In this document: one piece after another, positions 11,846 through 24,968 of the stretch
Layout of the letters: every line of letters begins with the position of its first letter
How positions within the stretch are numbered: the first letter of the stretch is position 1
Origin: Amphibalanus amphitrite
Lineage: Eukaryota > Arthropoda > Thecostraca > Balanomorpha > Balanidae
DNA length: 64,000 nucleotides
NCBI RefSeq assembly: GCF_019059575.1
Contig: NW_024881976.1
Location: 394,001-458,000, forward strand
Direction: 5' to 3'
Program-made: the position numbers and the translations under genes
Notes under the pieces: generated by a model
The model's input: only the letters and a program-made list of their open reading frames with translations
Database searches by the model: none
What the model was told of the DNA's origin: nothing

Positions 11846-12020
11846 TGGCGGTCGCAGGGGGGCGGGGGGGGGGAGCATCAGGGCCATGCCCTCCCAAAGG
11901 CAAATCAGGGGGCCATCATATCATTTGCCCCCCCCCCAAACAACTGATGGGCCCCCATGGGCGTATGGGGCCCTGGCCCGTATTCGATTGTCACGAGGCT
12001 CGAGAAACCTACGCCAGCTA
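11846..12020. repeat. G/C-run repeat with hAT-like start
   Basis: CAGTGGCGGTCGCAGGGGGG starts a G-rich block with GGGCCATGCCC and CATATCATTTGCCCCCCC. This is the same style as the hAT-like ends at 21017 and 22428. A CTGCGACCGCCCCTG at 15656-15670 could be a partner end, but the flanking 8-mers differ. Confidence 0.4.
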
Positions 12021-12024
12021 TTAA

Positions 12025-13058
12025 CCCTCGCCCTGGCAGGGGGGGTCGATGCGACCCCCCCTCTAAGGTTTTTCGAAGATAGCGTAAAAACGGCGGCGCG
12101 CAGCGCCGCCAAATTTGGCATAGCCTATGGGGCAACCTTTTTACATATGACCTGAAAATTTCAGGTCCGGGTGACCTTGGGTCAGGTCACCAGGTCAGAA
12201 AAACCGGTACAAGGTCATGGTCAAATTTCAATTTTCTTTTTGCACCTGTCCAACTCACAGTTTTGGACTGATTTCCTTCAAACTTTCAGGATGTGCTAAG
12301 TTCACCGAGTTGTATAACATATAGTTCGGGTTTTTTGAGGTCACTGACCTGAGGTCAGTTAGAGGTCATTACGTCGTAATGTTAAGCCTATGGGAAAATA
12401 CTAAATTCGGAAAATACTGGAGTTATCCGCTTCGTTCTATCATTTTTGTGCTTTGAAATCACAGTACTTAACAGCAGGTCACTTGGTGCCTCTTTGTTTG
12501 GTGTACTTATCCATGGGTCAGGTCAAATGAGGTCAACTGAGGTCAAATGACGTTTTTGTCAATAACTTGGCACATAATGACGCTAGAGCTTAAAAAATGG
12601 TATCATTGTGTTCCTGGTGATCAGCCGAATCGAATGATATACGATATGACGCAATTTGGTTAACTTGAACTTAATTTATAAATTTAAGTTTACTTAAAAT
12701 TTAAGAAAAACTTTAAGTACACTTAAACAAGCTAAAAAGTATATCATTCGACGCGCCTTGACGTGCTGAGTTCACTGGTGCTTTTCTTTTTGCTCTATCT
12801 TAATTAGATCAAAAGTTATAAGCGAAAAACTTTTGACCTGTTTTTAGCGAAATTTTTACATTTATACCCCCCAAAACCCCCCTAAATATTGACCTAGAGC
12901 AACCAAATTTGCACAGGGGCGAGAACTCCAGGGGGCCCACCTACCTATCAAATTTGGTGTTTCTAGGTGCCATAGGAGCCAATCGCGAGGGGGGGTCGCA
13001 TCGACCCCCCCCCCCCCTGCCAGGCCGTGTTATGAAAAATGCCCTGCCAGGGCGAGGG
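12025..13058. mobile_element. TTAA-flanked hairpin-end element 1
   Basis: TTAA (12021-12024), then CCCTCGCCCTGGCAGGG; the right end is its exact complement (13042-13058), then TTAA. Just inside each TIR lies a G-run/C-run hairpin with a TCG/CGA stem. The right end alone carries an extra CCCTGCCAGG copy, separated by about 16 bp. TTAA plus a CCC start suggests piggyBac or another TTAA-targeting superfamily; there is no transposase. The interior has a CGGCGGCGCGCAGCGCCGCC palindrome and AGGTCA clusters. Confidence 0.82.
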
Positions 13059-13062
13059 TTAA

Positions 13063-14233
13063 CCCGCGCCGGGCCAGGGGGGGGTGTTTGAACACCCCCT
13101 TGCGGTTTTTCGCAGATATCTCAAAAACGGCGGCGCGGAGCGCCGCCGTTTTTGGCACACCTGTTTGTGCATCTTTTCCGCACATGTTGTGAAAATTTCA
13201 GACCCAGGTCACCTTAGGTCAGGTCACCAGGTCACGCCAAGTGACCTCACCTCAGAAAAAAAAGAATGCTCGTCATAGCTGCACCGACTGAACGATTGCC
13301 TTGAAACTTTCAGCGATTGATTAGAGCAACACTATCTATAAAATGTATATCTCGGAATTTTGATATCGGTGACCTAAGGTCAGGTCAATTTTGCGGCCTC
13401 TCCATTATAAGTCAATGGGAGCAAATTGAAAAGCATCTGTTTTGCACGAACGCTATTCTAGACACTCTCAAACATCGAGATGTAGGTAAAATAGACACAC
13501 TGAACCAGAAAATGGCAACTGTGACCCCTCGTTATGTCCCCGAGGTCATCTCAGGTCACGAACAGAATCTAACAGTTTTTCGATGATAACTTCTGATAGA
13601 GGAGCGCTAGAGCGCTGAAAACGCCTTAGATGTGTTCGGCTCGACGTTGCGGATCGACTGATATGCAACATGACCTTTTCCGGTCAGGTCATAACCTTGA
13701 CCTGAGGTCAAATTTTCAAGTTGACCTTTCAAGGTCAAATTATAGTTCATTCGACGCGTCTCGACGAGAGGAACACGATGCTGGCAAAAGTAATGTCATA
13801 GCTCTTTTGAGTCAAAAGTTATTGCCGAAAAACCTATTTTCGTAAAAACGGCTATTTTTGGAGTTTTTGCCCTCTGGAGGCTAAACTGTTGACCTGAGGT
13901 CAAATCTGAGAACATTACTCAGAAAGGTCTGTAAAAGGGCTATCGAATGCGCTTTTTTGCGGCGCTGTAGCTCTATCGGTTCCCAAGATAGCCGTTGGCA
14001 GTTTCCAAAATGTTGAAATAGTCAACATTTTACCTTTGGTGACCTCTGGTGACCTGACCTTTGACCTGACCCAAAAAATGACTGAAGTGTTTTCGTCCTT
14101 ATTTTTGACGTTCTTTCGATTGCCGCTTACCGCGTGTCGCTACGTGGCCCAGGAGCCGAGTCAGAAGGGGGGGGGGTGTTCAAACACCCCCCGCGGCCCG
14201 GCGCGGAATCTCAGAGCACCGGCCCGGCGCGGG
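13063..14233. mobile_element. TTAA-flanked hairpin-end element 2
   Basis: It shares the TTAA at 13059-13062 with element 1 and ends at the TTAA of 14234-14237. TIR: CCCGCGCCGGGCC. The subterminal hairpin is GGGGTGTT/AACACCCC at both ends. The right end has a second GGCCCGGCGCGG copy 14 bp before the true end. The GGCGGCGCGGAGCGCCGCC palindrome lies at 13127-13145. The interior is full of TGACCT/AGGTCA and is copied, decayed, at 48840-50790 and around 54230-56300. Confidence 0.82.
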
Positions 14234-14237
14234 TTAA

Positions 14238-15000
14238 CAGCTCCCATACCGGTCTTTGAGGGTCCTACACTGACCTCTGAGGGCCCTTCAGTGGCGGTCA
14301 AGCGCCCACATTGACCGCTGAAGACCCACGGTGACCTCTGAGGGCCCTCCACTGGCCTTTGAGGGCCTCTAAACCGGTCTCAGGGGCCCAACCGGCGGCT
14401 GAGGGCCTTACACAGGCTCTGGTGGCCTCATTTCTGTCTCAAGACTAGCCTTTAATTGCCTCTGACTTCTGAGGGCCCCGCACTGGATTCTGAAGACCCG
14501 ATGTCGGCCACTAAGAGCCCGGATCGACCTCTGAGGGCCCCTCTTAGTCTTTGAGGGCCCTCCGCTGGTCTCTGGGGTCCAACGCCGGTCTATGCCGGTC
14601 TTTTAGGGCCCCACACTGACCTCTAATGGCCCATGCTAGCCTGTAAGGACCCACATTAGCCTCTGAGGGCCCCGTACTGGCTTCTGAAGGATCGATGCCG
14701 GCTTCTGAGGACCCATACCGGTCTTTAAGGGCCTCACACCGACATCTGAGGCCCCACACTAGCCTCTGAGGTGCCCAAAACTGGCCTCTATATGCCCCCA
14801 ACTGGCCTATGAGGTCTCTACACCGGCAACTGATGGCCCTATTATGTTCTATGGGGGCCCAAGACTTTTCTTTGGGCGTCACGCACTTGCCTCTGAGGGC
14901 CCACATCAGCCTCTGGGGCCTTTGAGGCCCTTCGCTGACCCTTGGGTCCAACGCCGGCCTCTGGGGGTCTGACACTGTACTCTAAGGGCCACATTGCAGC
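14238..15000. repeat. Minisatellite of CTCTGAGGGCCC units
   Basis: Imperfect 25-33-bp units of the type GACCTCTGAGGGCCCCACACTG. It starts directly at the TTAA border of element 2. A similar but inverted minisatellite lies at 46390-47520. Confidence 0.85.
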
Positions 15001-15673
15001 CTCTATGCGATAGGTATCGCCGAAGCGTTATCCATGGGCCTATTAGTGTAGGAGCCACGGGTGCAGTGGGTGAAGTTGCACCAACAATAATTCTCCAGTG
15101 GGTGCAGACAATGTATTCTGCACCCACGATAATCTGGAATAAAAACCCCTTTTCTCATCAACACTACTTTCGATGCAGCACGACAAATTAATGATATTTT
15201 GCCCACTACTATCCATCTTTCGATGCATTTGCTACTGTGATGGTCTTCATAACTTACATTTGTGCTCAAGTAAAAAATAAGAAACGGAACACATGTGATT
15301 GAACACATACCGATGACCCACTGTCAAAAGTTTTAGCATGATATCTTCGAAAATGGCTAAGTTAGCCGGTTTTACTTTTTTCGGTAGCCGGTAGTCAATT
15401 CACAGTTGCGTGAATTATTGACATTACACCAATGCTTCAAAATGAACTTACCTTTTCGACATGGTACACCCTCAAAGCTGGCAATGAGCCTCCGCTCGGA
15501 TGCCGCTCCCTACCCCCCCCCCCCCCCCTCCCGCTTCACCTGCCATGGCTAGATTTCTGCCCCCATGCACTACGCCCGTGGGCCCCTTTAAGCTAGCACC
15601 GGGTCCCCCAGGTCAGTGCAGGGGCCCCTTTTCCAAGTTGCCCCCCAAACGCCAAGTCTGCGACCGCCCCTGG
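15001..15673. other. No gene recognised
   Basis: Unique-looking DNA followed by a poly-C run (about 15511-15528). A hAT-like CTGCGACCGCCCCTG end lies at 15656-15670. Confidence 0.3.
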
Positions 15674-15873
15674 CATTATGTCCAGTGCGCCCAAATCCGC
15701 AAGCCAGTCGTCAAAAAATAGCGCAATGCGCCTGCAATTGACATGCCGGTGTTGCCAAATTGAAGCTTTCCCTTCATCGGGAGTTGATTTGAAGCGCATT
15801 ATGTCCAGTGCACCCAAATCCGCCAGCCAGTCGTCAAAAAATAGCGCAATGCGCCTGCACTTGACAAGCTGGT
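15674..15873 (+). repeat. Direct duplication, 123-bp period
   Basis: CATTATGTCCAGTGCGCCCA through AATAGCGCAATGCGCCTGCA occurs at 15674 and again at 15797 with three or so differences. Short CGCAAT-rich echoes continue at 16530-16625. Confidence 0.8.
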
Positions 15874-17451
<1,578 letters not shown>

Positions 17452-17526
17452 ATACTTACGATAGCATAATTGGTCAACACAGTTGCCTGCAAAGTCTGAA
17501 TGTCAATCAGACCGATCGTCCACCAA

Positions 17527-17598
17527 GCGCCTGTGGCCAAGTGGCTATGATCCTCGCATATCAACTAGAGGAGCCGAGTTCGGTTCTCGGGGCGGCGA
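17527..17598 (+). other. tRNA-like (SINE-head-like) module, mirrored at 19684-19756
   Basis: GGCCAAGTGGCTATGATCC resembles a pol III A box/D arm and GAGTTCGGTTCTC a B box/T arm, about 50 bp apart. The reverse complement at 19684-19756 keeps GAGTTCGATTCTC. It is not a foldable tRNA as far as I can see; it lies inside the TIRs of the foldback element. Confidence 0.5.
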
Positions 17599-17640
17599 GT
17601 TTTTCTCATGAGCTCCGACGTCTAATTGAACGGTTTTACG

Positions 17641-18285
17641 TAAGCCTATAATAAAGCAAACCCCTCTTATTGACGAACGCGGTTGGCGGCTCACACGCAT
17701 GTTGCAGGTCAGAGTGGGTGGTATAAAACGACGCGTCTCGACCGTCTCCGTGTTGTTTGCTAGGTGTGCACGCTGTCAGTGCACGGGTTTTGTGCATTTT
17801 GCCGAAAATCATTCTGGATTCTAATGAAATCGGACGTCTAAATAGGCCGACTCGGCGGCGCTCTGAACGGCAGACGGCTTAAAAGATCAACTTGAAACTT
17901 ACACGCCCGTCTAGCGGCATCGATTTTGGCGAGGCACTTTTCGGATCTCTAACTATGCTCCAAAATGCCGAAGATCCGAAAAGTGCCTCGCCAAAATCGA
18001 TGCCGCTAGACGGGCGTATAAGTTTCAAGTTGATCTTTTAAGCCGTCTGCCGTTCAGAGCGCCGTCGAGTCGGGCCTATTTAGACGTCCGATTTCATTAG
18101 AATCCAGAATGATTTTCGGCGAAATGCACAAAACCCGTGCACTGACAGCGTGCACACCTAGCAAACAACACGGAGACGGTCGAGACGCGTCGTTTCATAC
18201 CACCCACTCTGACCTGCAACATGCGTGTGAGCCGCCAACCGCGTTCGTCAATAAGAGGGGTTTGCTTTATATTACTTATAGGCTT
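17641..18285. repeat. Inserted palindromic element, ~310-bp arms
   Basis: Arms 17641-17948 and 17972-18285 are nearly perfect inverted copies around a 23-bp centre. Both outer ends read AAGCCTATAA/AGGCTT. It sits exactly at the junction that is continuous (GTAAGCCACGG) in the opposite arm near 19637, so it is a later insertion. Confidence 0.8.
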
Positions 18286-20052
18286 CACGGTTCGTCGGAA
18301 GGTCATCTCAGGCTCAAAAGAAGCGATATATACCATTCGAAAGCTGACGGTGAGCTGAATCCAAAAATGTAATTTTTATCAAAATCGATCGATGGCCTTT
18401 TTTGAAAATTGCGTTTTTGTAAAAACTTTATAACTTTTTATTCAACGGGCTGTCCCAGACATTCTTGAAAATATAAACACGTATTTTTTAGTTCAAGTGA
18501 AAGCTGAACGCCAAAAGAACAATATTTAGCGTGACAATATTTCCAAACATTAATATGCGTCTCCCACAGCCGACAATTAGGCGCATTTACACAGCTCAGT
18601 GTCACGATGGACTAAAGTTAGCCACACAGAAGCGTGAAATGACCCTTATCGACTCGCAGACCCGGCGCTCTCGGCCCGCCTGACCGGCCACGGAAAGAAC
18701 GTTCGGCTCTCGTTCTACTAAACAAATGTCATATTTGTCAGTTTAACTGTCCACATCGCTATTAAAGTTATTCAGGATACCTGTGAAGAAAATGCATTGC
18801 TCTGTCATCTTCACATCATGCATTAATTTACATTTGTTCATGTCTACTTTGCTCAATTGAGCTTGGTATCATGCCCATATAAGGAAAATTGGCCGCACTG
18901 AAATGTCAGAGGTTGCACCGGCCTCAGCTCCGGTGGAGTGGGGGTAGCGCCCGGTGGGGCAGGGTAACCTTTGACCGGTCGCACGGCCGAGCAGCTGTCA
19001 CCAGTACAGCCTCTGACAGTGAAACCCCACTCACTTTCCCTGCGCGGGCACTGAGCGCAGCTGGATGGAACAAAACATGCATAAGAAAAATGTAAATTAA
19101 AGCATGTTGTAAATCAAGCAGAACAATGAACTTTCTTCACAAGTATCCTGAATAACTTTAATAGCGATGAGGACAGTTAAACTGACAAATATGACATTTG
19201 TTTAGTAGAACGAGAGCCGAACGTTCTTTCCGCGGCCGGTCAGGCGGGCCGGGAGCGCCGGGTCTGCGAGTCGATAAGGGTCATTTCACGCTTCTGTGTG
19301 GCTGACTTTAGTCCATCGTGACACTGAGCTGTGTAAATGCGCCTTATTGTCGGCTGTGGGAGACGCATATTAATGTTTGGAAATATTTTTCCGCTAAATA
19401 TTTTTCTTTTGGCGTTCAGCTTTCACTGGAACTAAAAAACACATGTATATATTTTCAAGAATGTCTGGGACAGCCCCTTGAATAAAAAATTATAAAGTTT
19501 TTACAAAAACGCAATTTTCAAAAAAGGCCATCGATCTATTTTGATAAAAATTACATTTTTGGATTCAGCTCACCGTCAGCTTTCGAATGGTATATATCGC
19601 TTCTTTTGAGCCTGAGATGACCTTCCGACGAACCGTGGCTTACGTAAAACCGTTCAATTAGACGTCGGAGCTCATGAGAAAAACTCACCGCCCCGAGAAT
19701 CGAACTCGGCTCCTCTAGGTGATATGCAAGGATCATAGCGACTTCGCCACAGGCACTTGGTGTGTAGGATCGGTCTGATTGACATTCAAAATTTGCAGGC
19801 AACTGCGTTTACCAATTATGCTATCGTAAGTATAACTTGGTTTTTCGGATGAACTATTTTCCCAAACAAGATCAGGGGTTTTAGCTAGTTGTAAATATTC
19901 AACACAACATTACAATTTCTCATCGAGTAGGTAAGCTCCACTATCCGCGAGTCTTCCGCTCCGCCCCTGCACTTGACGTCACCTGCCAAGCGCCGCTACA
20001 GCCTTTCACTCCGCCCATTGGCATGACGTCACGGCTCGGTCTCCGAAGACGT

Positions 20053-20250
20053 GTATATGTTACAGGCAATGTGTGGAATCAGGCATTCTATAGAATGCCT
20101 AGGCATTCTATAGAATGCCTGACCGACCAGGCATTCTATAGAATCCCTAGGTATTCTATAGAATGCCTGACCCACCAGGGATTCTATAGAATCCCTAGGC
20201 ATTCTAAAGAATGCCTGATTTTCAGGCATTCTATAGAATGCCTAGGAAAT
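20053..20250. mobile_element. Element end with seven copies of a 20-bp palindrome
   Basis: TATATGTTACAGGC starts the block. Copies of AGGCATTCTATAGAATGCCT lie at 20081, 20101, 20129, 20149, 20177, 20197 and 20224. They form back-to-back pairs spaced by 8-bp GACC(G/C)ACC linkers, so the pair period is 48 bp. Copy 5 has AGGG/CCCT, changed in both arms and still a perfect palindrome; copies 3 and 4 are changed in one arm only. The opposite end was not found. Confidence 0.8.
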
Positions 20251-21008
20251 ACACGAATCTTTCCAACATATAAGTGTATGTTGTATAAGATTATGAGCAC
20301 AGACCGACATGTAACATTATTATTTTCTGCCAGGCTACCTTGCGTTCAGCTATTTATGTTCATTCAGTCAAATGTTCATTCAGTCAAATTTTCCGGTCAG
20401 GTATTCAATCTGACCTTAATAGGTCAAATTGTATCAGGATTTCATTCTGAGAGTACAGAGTATTTATCTTAACGCTAGAAAGACGATGGTGGTAATGTCA
20501 ATATCGGAAACGCCTTTGGTAAAAAAAAAAATTACACAGAAAAATTGACAAATCGTCCATTTTTGGAGGTGTTTGCCTTCTAAGGAATTGATTTAAGGTC
20601 AAACTGGAGAAAACGGCTACGAGCCAAAAATGGACAAAAATTGGGCTGACCTAAAAAATGGCTTAGCTATTTGTTTTAGAAATGGCACCCTTTCGAACAT
20701 TGCCAAAGAAGAACTGAAGTAAAATTTCATAATTTTGAGTCTTTGACGACCTTTCGAATACCGCATGGCCCAAAAGTCAAGCTGGAAGGAGAGATCGAAC
20801 AACACCTAATCCGGCTCTTGTTACGGCCGGGCCACCGCCCAGACGTGGAATAATGAACCATTTATTCAGGTTATTCCCTGACATTACGGTGTAGGTTGAG
20901 CTGTCCATGTATGTATATTGAGAGTCGTTACACGAAGTGCTTATGACGACATAAAATGTGACCTTTGGTGTATTTTTCACCTTCATTTCTAACATCAGAA
21001 TAAAGCCA
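20251..21008. other. No gene recognised
   Basis: AT-rich unique-looking DNA with a short direct repeat of ATTCAGTCAAAT at about 20361-20390. Confidence 0.3.
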
Positions 21009-21016
21009 TCGTCATT

Positions 21017-21800
21017 CACTGGCGGATCCAGGGGGGGGGCCACCGGGGCCATGCCCCCCCCCCCCCCAAAAGCCTGAAAGGGGGGGGGGGCCAACATATC
21101 TTTTGGCCCCCCCCAAAACGCTTGAAGAAAAATTAATGTGAGATGGTTGCGTAGTAGATACCTACTAGAATCAGCAGCGTGATTCAATAGCGTAGAGAAA
21201 GTCAGGGGTGCGGGAACTACTTTCAGACTGGGGGGGGGGGGGGGGGCACACCATAATAGAGATCAACCTAGGGTCCCCCCAAATCTAGTTTCTCACCGGT
21301 TTTAGGCCACTTGTTTTTCATCTCTTGGCTTTTTCAACAAAAAAAGAAAACATTTGCAAAAAGGGCGGTATTCCGTCTGAAAGTTGTGGTGGCACCGCCC
21401 CCCACTGGTGGATTCAGGGAGGGGGCCACCGGGGCCATGGCCCCCCAAAAGCCTGAAAGGGGGGCCAACATATCTTTTGGCCCCCCTCCCAAAACGCTTG
21501 AAGAAAAATTAATGTGAGAAAGTTGCGTAGTAGATACCTAAAAGTTAGAATCACCGGCGTGATTCAATAGCGTAGAGAAACTCAGGGGTGCGGGAACTAC
21601 TTTCAGACTGGGGGGGGGGGGGGGCACACCATAATAGAGATCAACCTAGGGTCTCCCCAAATATAGTTTTCTCACCGGTGGTTTTAGGCCACTTATTTTT
21701 CATCCCTTGGCTTTTTTCAACAAAAAAAGAAAACATTTGCAAAAAATGGGGTATTCCGTCTGAAAGTTGTGGGGGCACCGCCCCCACGGCCCCATAGTTG
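21017..21800 (+). repeat. Two tandem ~390-bp copies of a hAT-like end module
   Basis: The block CACTGG(C/T)GGAT(C/T)CAGGG, GGCCAACATATCTTTTGGCC, CTTGAAGAAAAATTAATGTG, TACTTTCAGACTGGGG occurs at 21017 and again at 21403 with small differences. A shorter third relative starts at 22428. Confidence 0.85.
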
Positions 21801-22272
21801 GGGGGTGGGCAAGCTGTCCCCACTGCCCCGGTTCCCGTGCCTATGGAGAAACCACCGGGTTTACTAGCTTCCTTCATAAAGTGTCGTCATGTCTTGTCGT
21901 CACCCGAGAAGGTCTTATTGCATACATATCGATTGAACTGTCAAGTTAACAAACTTGCTCTGGCAGCCTGACCTGACATGACCCGGCAATTTTTCATTCA
22001 CGGAATATGCGCAATAATTTTTTTAGGAACGCTCACTGAGTTGGCGTTGAAAAGCTTGTTTTGTTTGGTAATTGTACAAGAAGCATATCAGGGACCTTTT
22101 TGTCCCTTCCCGTGAAACGGTAAAAGACTTATTTCGGTCAGAGCTCAGGCCAATCTCTAAGGGGTCAGTCGGGTCACTTATTTCTTAAAAGGGTCCTTAC
22201 GGCATCCAAGGACCAATTCCGGCTTTTGAGTGCACCACATCAGCATTTGATGCTGCGACAGATGGTGAAATA
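21801..22272. other. Interior of the hAT-like composite, nothing recognised
   Basis: No ORF or repeat of note was identified here. Confidence 0.3.
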
Positions 22273-22412
22273 TGAATATATGTTACAGGCCGTATGAAAA
22301 TTGTCCGTTTGCAAACGGCCTGGCCCAGTCAGGGCATATGAAACAGCCTGAAAACACCGGCCGTTTGCAAACCATGACCTGAAATATCAGACCGTTTGAA
22401 AACGGCCTAGTT
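22273..22412. repeat. TATATGTTACAGGC end with CCGTTTGCAAACGG palindromes
   Basis: The same 14-base start as at 20053, followed by CCGTTTGCAAACGG at 22306 and related half-palindromes GGCCGTTTGCAAACC and CCGTTTGAAAACGG. It belongs with the elements at 20053 and 61228 by its end sequence. Confidence 0.65.
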
Positions 22413-22767
22413 AGTTTCGGCCTAGCGGATCCAGGGGGGCCACGGGGTCATGCCCCCAAGCCTGAAAGGGGGCAACATGTATTTTGGCCCCCAAAAACAC
22501 TTAAGAAATATGAATGTGAGAAAGTAGCGTAGTAGGTAGAAACTACCGTATCATTAAAAATATGTGAGCTTGAGTGTTGGTCTCGTCTTCACCCAAGAAG
22601 TTCTTATTCCATACTTTACCTCTCGATCGACGCGTGAAGTTATCGTGTAAGTTATCATGAATCCGATCGCGACGAAACTTTAGCACCCTCATGTTGACAA
22701 AGTCTGAAAATTTCATGACCCTGACCCAAGTGACCTTTGACCTGTGGCCTATTTCTCGAGACTATCC

Positions 22768-22922
22768 GTGCGTTCGGAGAGCATGGAATATTCACCGTCC
22801 CCTGGAATATTCCCCGTGCCGCGTTCGGAGGCGTATCTCTCTGAACGGCCAATCTCCGGGAATGTTCCGCGCGCATGGAGTATTCCACGGATTCCACGTG
22901 GAATGTGCCTCTCCGAACGCAC
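22768..22922. mobile_element. 155-bp MITE-like element
   Basis: GTGCGTTCGGAGAG at the left, its complement at the right, and further internal inverted pieces (GGAATATTC, CGTTCGGAGG). No clear target duplication. Confidence 0.6.
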
Positions 22923-23465
22923 CATATGTTTGGCCATGTTTGAGGCCATGTTTGGCCGGAATCGCGATTCCGCGTATGTCGGCTCACATTATCCGCTCGT
23001 TTACAGTCTTTTCGTGGTTTAAAACGCTCAAACATGTGAAATGATGTTGGTCCCAACCATTGTGGTAGGTGTCAATGTCACCTTAGGGTCAAGTCAGGTC
23101 ATTGACCTTTGATGACCTCGGTGCACTTTTCCGAGTTTAACATGTTTCTAGGATAGTTTCGTTTAGCTGATTTTGAATTTAGCATTTAGCAACCATTTGA
23201 ACATTTACGAAGTAGTTTTGATGCCTTCGTATCATGTTACGTAGCTGCCAGTGGTAGTCGGACACCTGCTACACGGACACCCTACTGTTTGACCTGGTTG
23301 ACCTGACCTGGCCTGCCCCGACATGGCCTAAAGGCATGAAGACATCATCTATGATCCAAACTAACATGAAATTCGTGATCAGCACAAAAAAATATATTAC
23401 AGCCTTACTTTAGGAGGTTCTGACAGGCCCTGATTTTCCCGTCTTTTGGGTCTGTGACCTGACCT

Positions 23466-23618
23466 GGGCGGTGTTTCACGGCACGCTGCCAGCGCTGTTG
23501 GCACTTTTGGTTTCCATGGAGACATCAACTAGCCTATACCTACAACACTACCGAAGGTTGACCTTAGCTCGCGGAATGCGCTGGCAGCGGCTGGCAGCGC
23601 GACCGTGAAACACCGCCC
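23466..23618. mobile_element. 153-bp MITE-like element
   Basis: GGGCGGTGTTTCACGG and its exact complement form the ends, continuing with GCTGCCAGCGC/GCGCTGGCAGC pairing. No clear target duplication. Confidence 0.65.
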
Positions 23619-24122
23619 TGGAAGGTCAACAAATGACCAAGGACCTTAAAATCGGGTATCATCGGCTTCCTCTCGTCACTGACAGGCAACACACTCGTTT
23701 TTTCCGCGAGCTCTAGCTTGATCAGGGGCCGAACGGCAGAGAGGTTCAACCGACACCTCCCAGCCCGCGAAGGCTGCGCCAAGCACCGACCCGGAGCGGT
23801 GGTCGACAAAAGCAATTTGAAGTGTTTTCAAAGTAATATTAAGGCACGGGTTGAGTGGACTACCATTTCTCTATTTTTTTTTTTTTAGTTAAAAAAAAAA
23901 TTATCGTTTCAGGGCTGTGACGAAAAATAAGTGGCCTAAATCCGATGAGAAAACAGGATTTGGGGGTACCCTAGGTTTGGCTCCTTGCACGAGTTGCCCC
24001 CCCCCCCCCAAAACGCAAGTCTGGATCCGCCAGTGTCGTCATTCGCAATCACTTTCGATTTAAGCCTACGGTCCACCCTCCCAGCCAACACTCTTCTAAT
24101 GCAGCTTCGTATCTGTAGCAGC

Positions 24123-24718
24123 ATAATCCTCCGAGGGTAACCGTTTAAGCGACTGGTTGGCCTGTGACTCTCCCGCGTGCCTTGCGCCGTGGCTCTCCCG
24201 TGCCAACGGAATTGGATCAGCTGCTGCTTGCGGCGCACCATTTGGTGGTCGGCATAGCCCAATACCTCCCTCGCTTCCTCTCAGCTCATTGCCCTGAAAT
24301 GGTGTGAGGTGACGACCGGCCTAGGCCAACAATGAAAATTAGGTAAACAAATAGCATTACTGCCACTGACCCCTAATTTTCGAAGTGTGTTTCGGACAAT
24401 CAAAATACTTAGGCATTCTATAGAATGCCTAAGTATTTTGATTGTCCGAAACACACTTCCAAAATTAGGGGTCAGTGGCAGTAATGCTATTTGTTTACCT
24501 AATTTTCATTGTTGGCCTAGGCCGGTCGTCACCTCACACCATTTCAGGGCAATGAGCTGAGAGGAAGCGAGGGAGGTATTGGGCTATGCCGACCACCAAA
24601 TGGTGCGCCGCAAGCAGCAGCTGATCCAATTCCGTTGGCACGGGAGAGCCACGGCGCAAGGCACGCGGGAGAGTCACAGGCCAACCAGTCGCTTAAACGG
24701 TTACCCTCGGAGGATTAT
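24123..24718. repeat. 596-bp near-perfect palindrome without spacer
   Basis: Symmetric about 24420/24421. The centre (24411-24430) is AGGCATTCTATAGAATGCCT, the unit arrayed at 20081-20243. The arms differ at least once (TTTTCGAAG against CTTCCAAAA), so it is not simply a folded-back read. No ORF is recognised in the arms. Confidence 0.88.
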
Positions 24719-24968
24719 GGTTTGTAAATTTGCGACAGGGCCCGGGTCCAGACGGTGACAGGACACTCTTTTTGAAAATATGTTTCAAAATTAACGTTAA
24801 GCTCAGCACCTGGCGGGTACTGACCGGCAGCGGGTGGTACTAGTGATGTTAATTACAGAAAATCGTAGCACCGATACCTTACCAAATACGACAATAAATC
24901 GTGGAGCGGACTGACTCTGGGTGTAAAGAAACTTTTTTTTACCCCTGTACAGGTCTCGCGGGTTTTAA

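Larger units (their letters stand above)
17452..19832. mobile_element. Foldback element, split by a second palindromic element
   Basis: The outer arms 17452-17646 and 19637-19832 are inverted copies, both containing a tRNA-like module. Continuing inward, 18286-18796 and 19130-19636 are also inverted copies. On the right side the outer and inner arms are contiguous; on the left they are separated by the 0.65-kb palindrome 17641-18285. The parent element is therefore one foldback of about 700-bp arms with a ~335-bp centre (18797-19129), later interrupted. No transposase seen. Confidence 0.8.
21017..24035. mobile_element. Composite hAT-like element, 8-bp target duplication
   Basis: CACTGGCGGATCCAG at the left and CTGGATCCGCCAGTG at the right are exact inverted termini. 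TCGTCATT flanks both (21009-21016 and 24036-24043). This fits a hAT superfamily insertion of 3,019 bp. Inside are a tandem ~390-bp duplication, a palindrome cluster and two short MITEs, so it has hosted later insertions. No transposase ORF is seen. Confidence 0.78.

Noticed and set aside
11846-15670. Single 3.8-kb hAT element from CAGTGGCGGTCGCAG to CTGCGACCGCCCCTG
   Set aside because: The flanking 8-mers (GATTGGTG and GCATTATG) do not match, so the ends probably belong to different insertions.
17527-17598. Functional tRNA gene
   Set aside because: No complete cloverleaf could be drawn and a mirrored copy lies in the opposite TIR.
20081-20243. CRISPR-like array
   Set aside because: Repeats are self-palindromes placed back to back with 7-8-bp linkers, without unique spacers, in a eukaryotic context.
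24123-24718. Palindrome as pure sequencing or assembly fold-back
   Set aside because: At least one arm mismatch is visible and the centre is a motif found independently at 20081; artefact is not excluded but not preferred.
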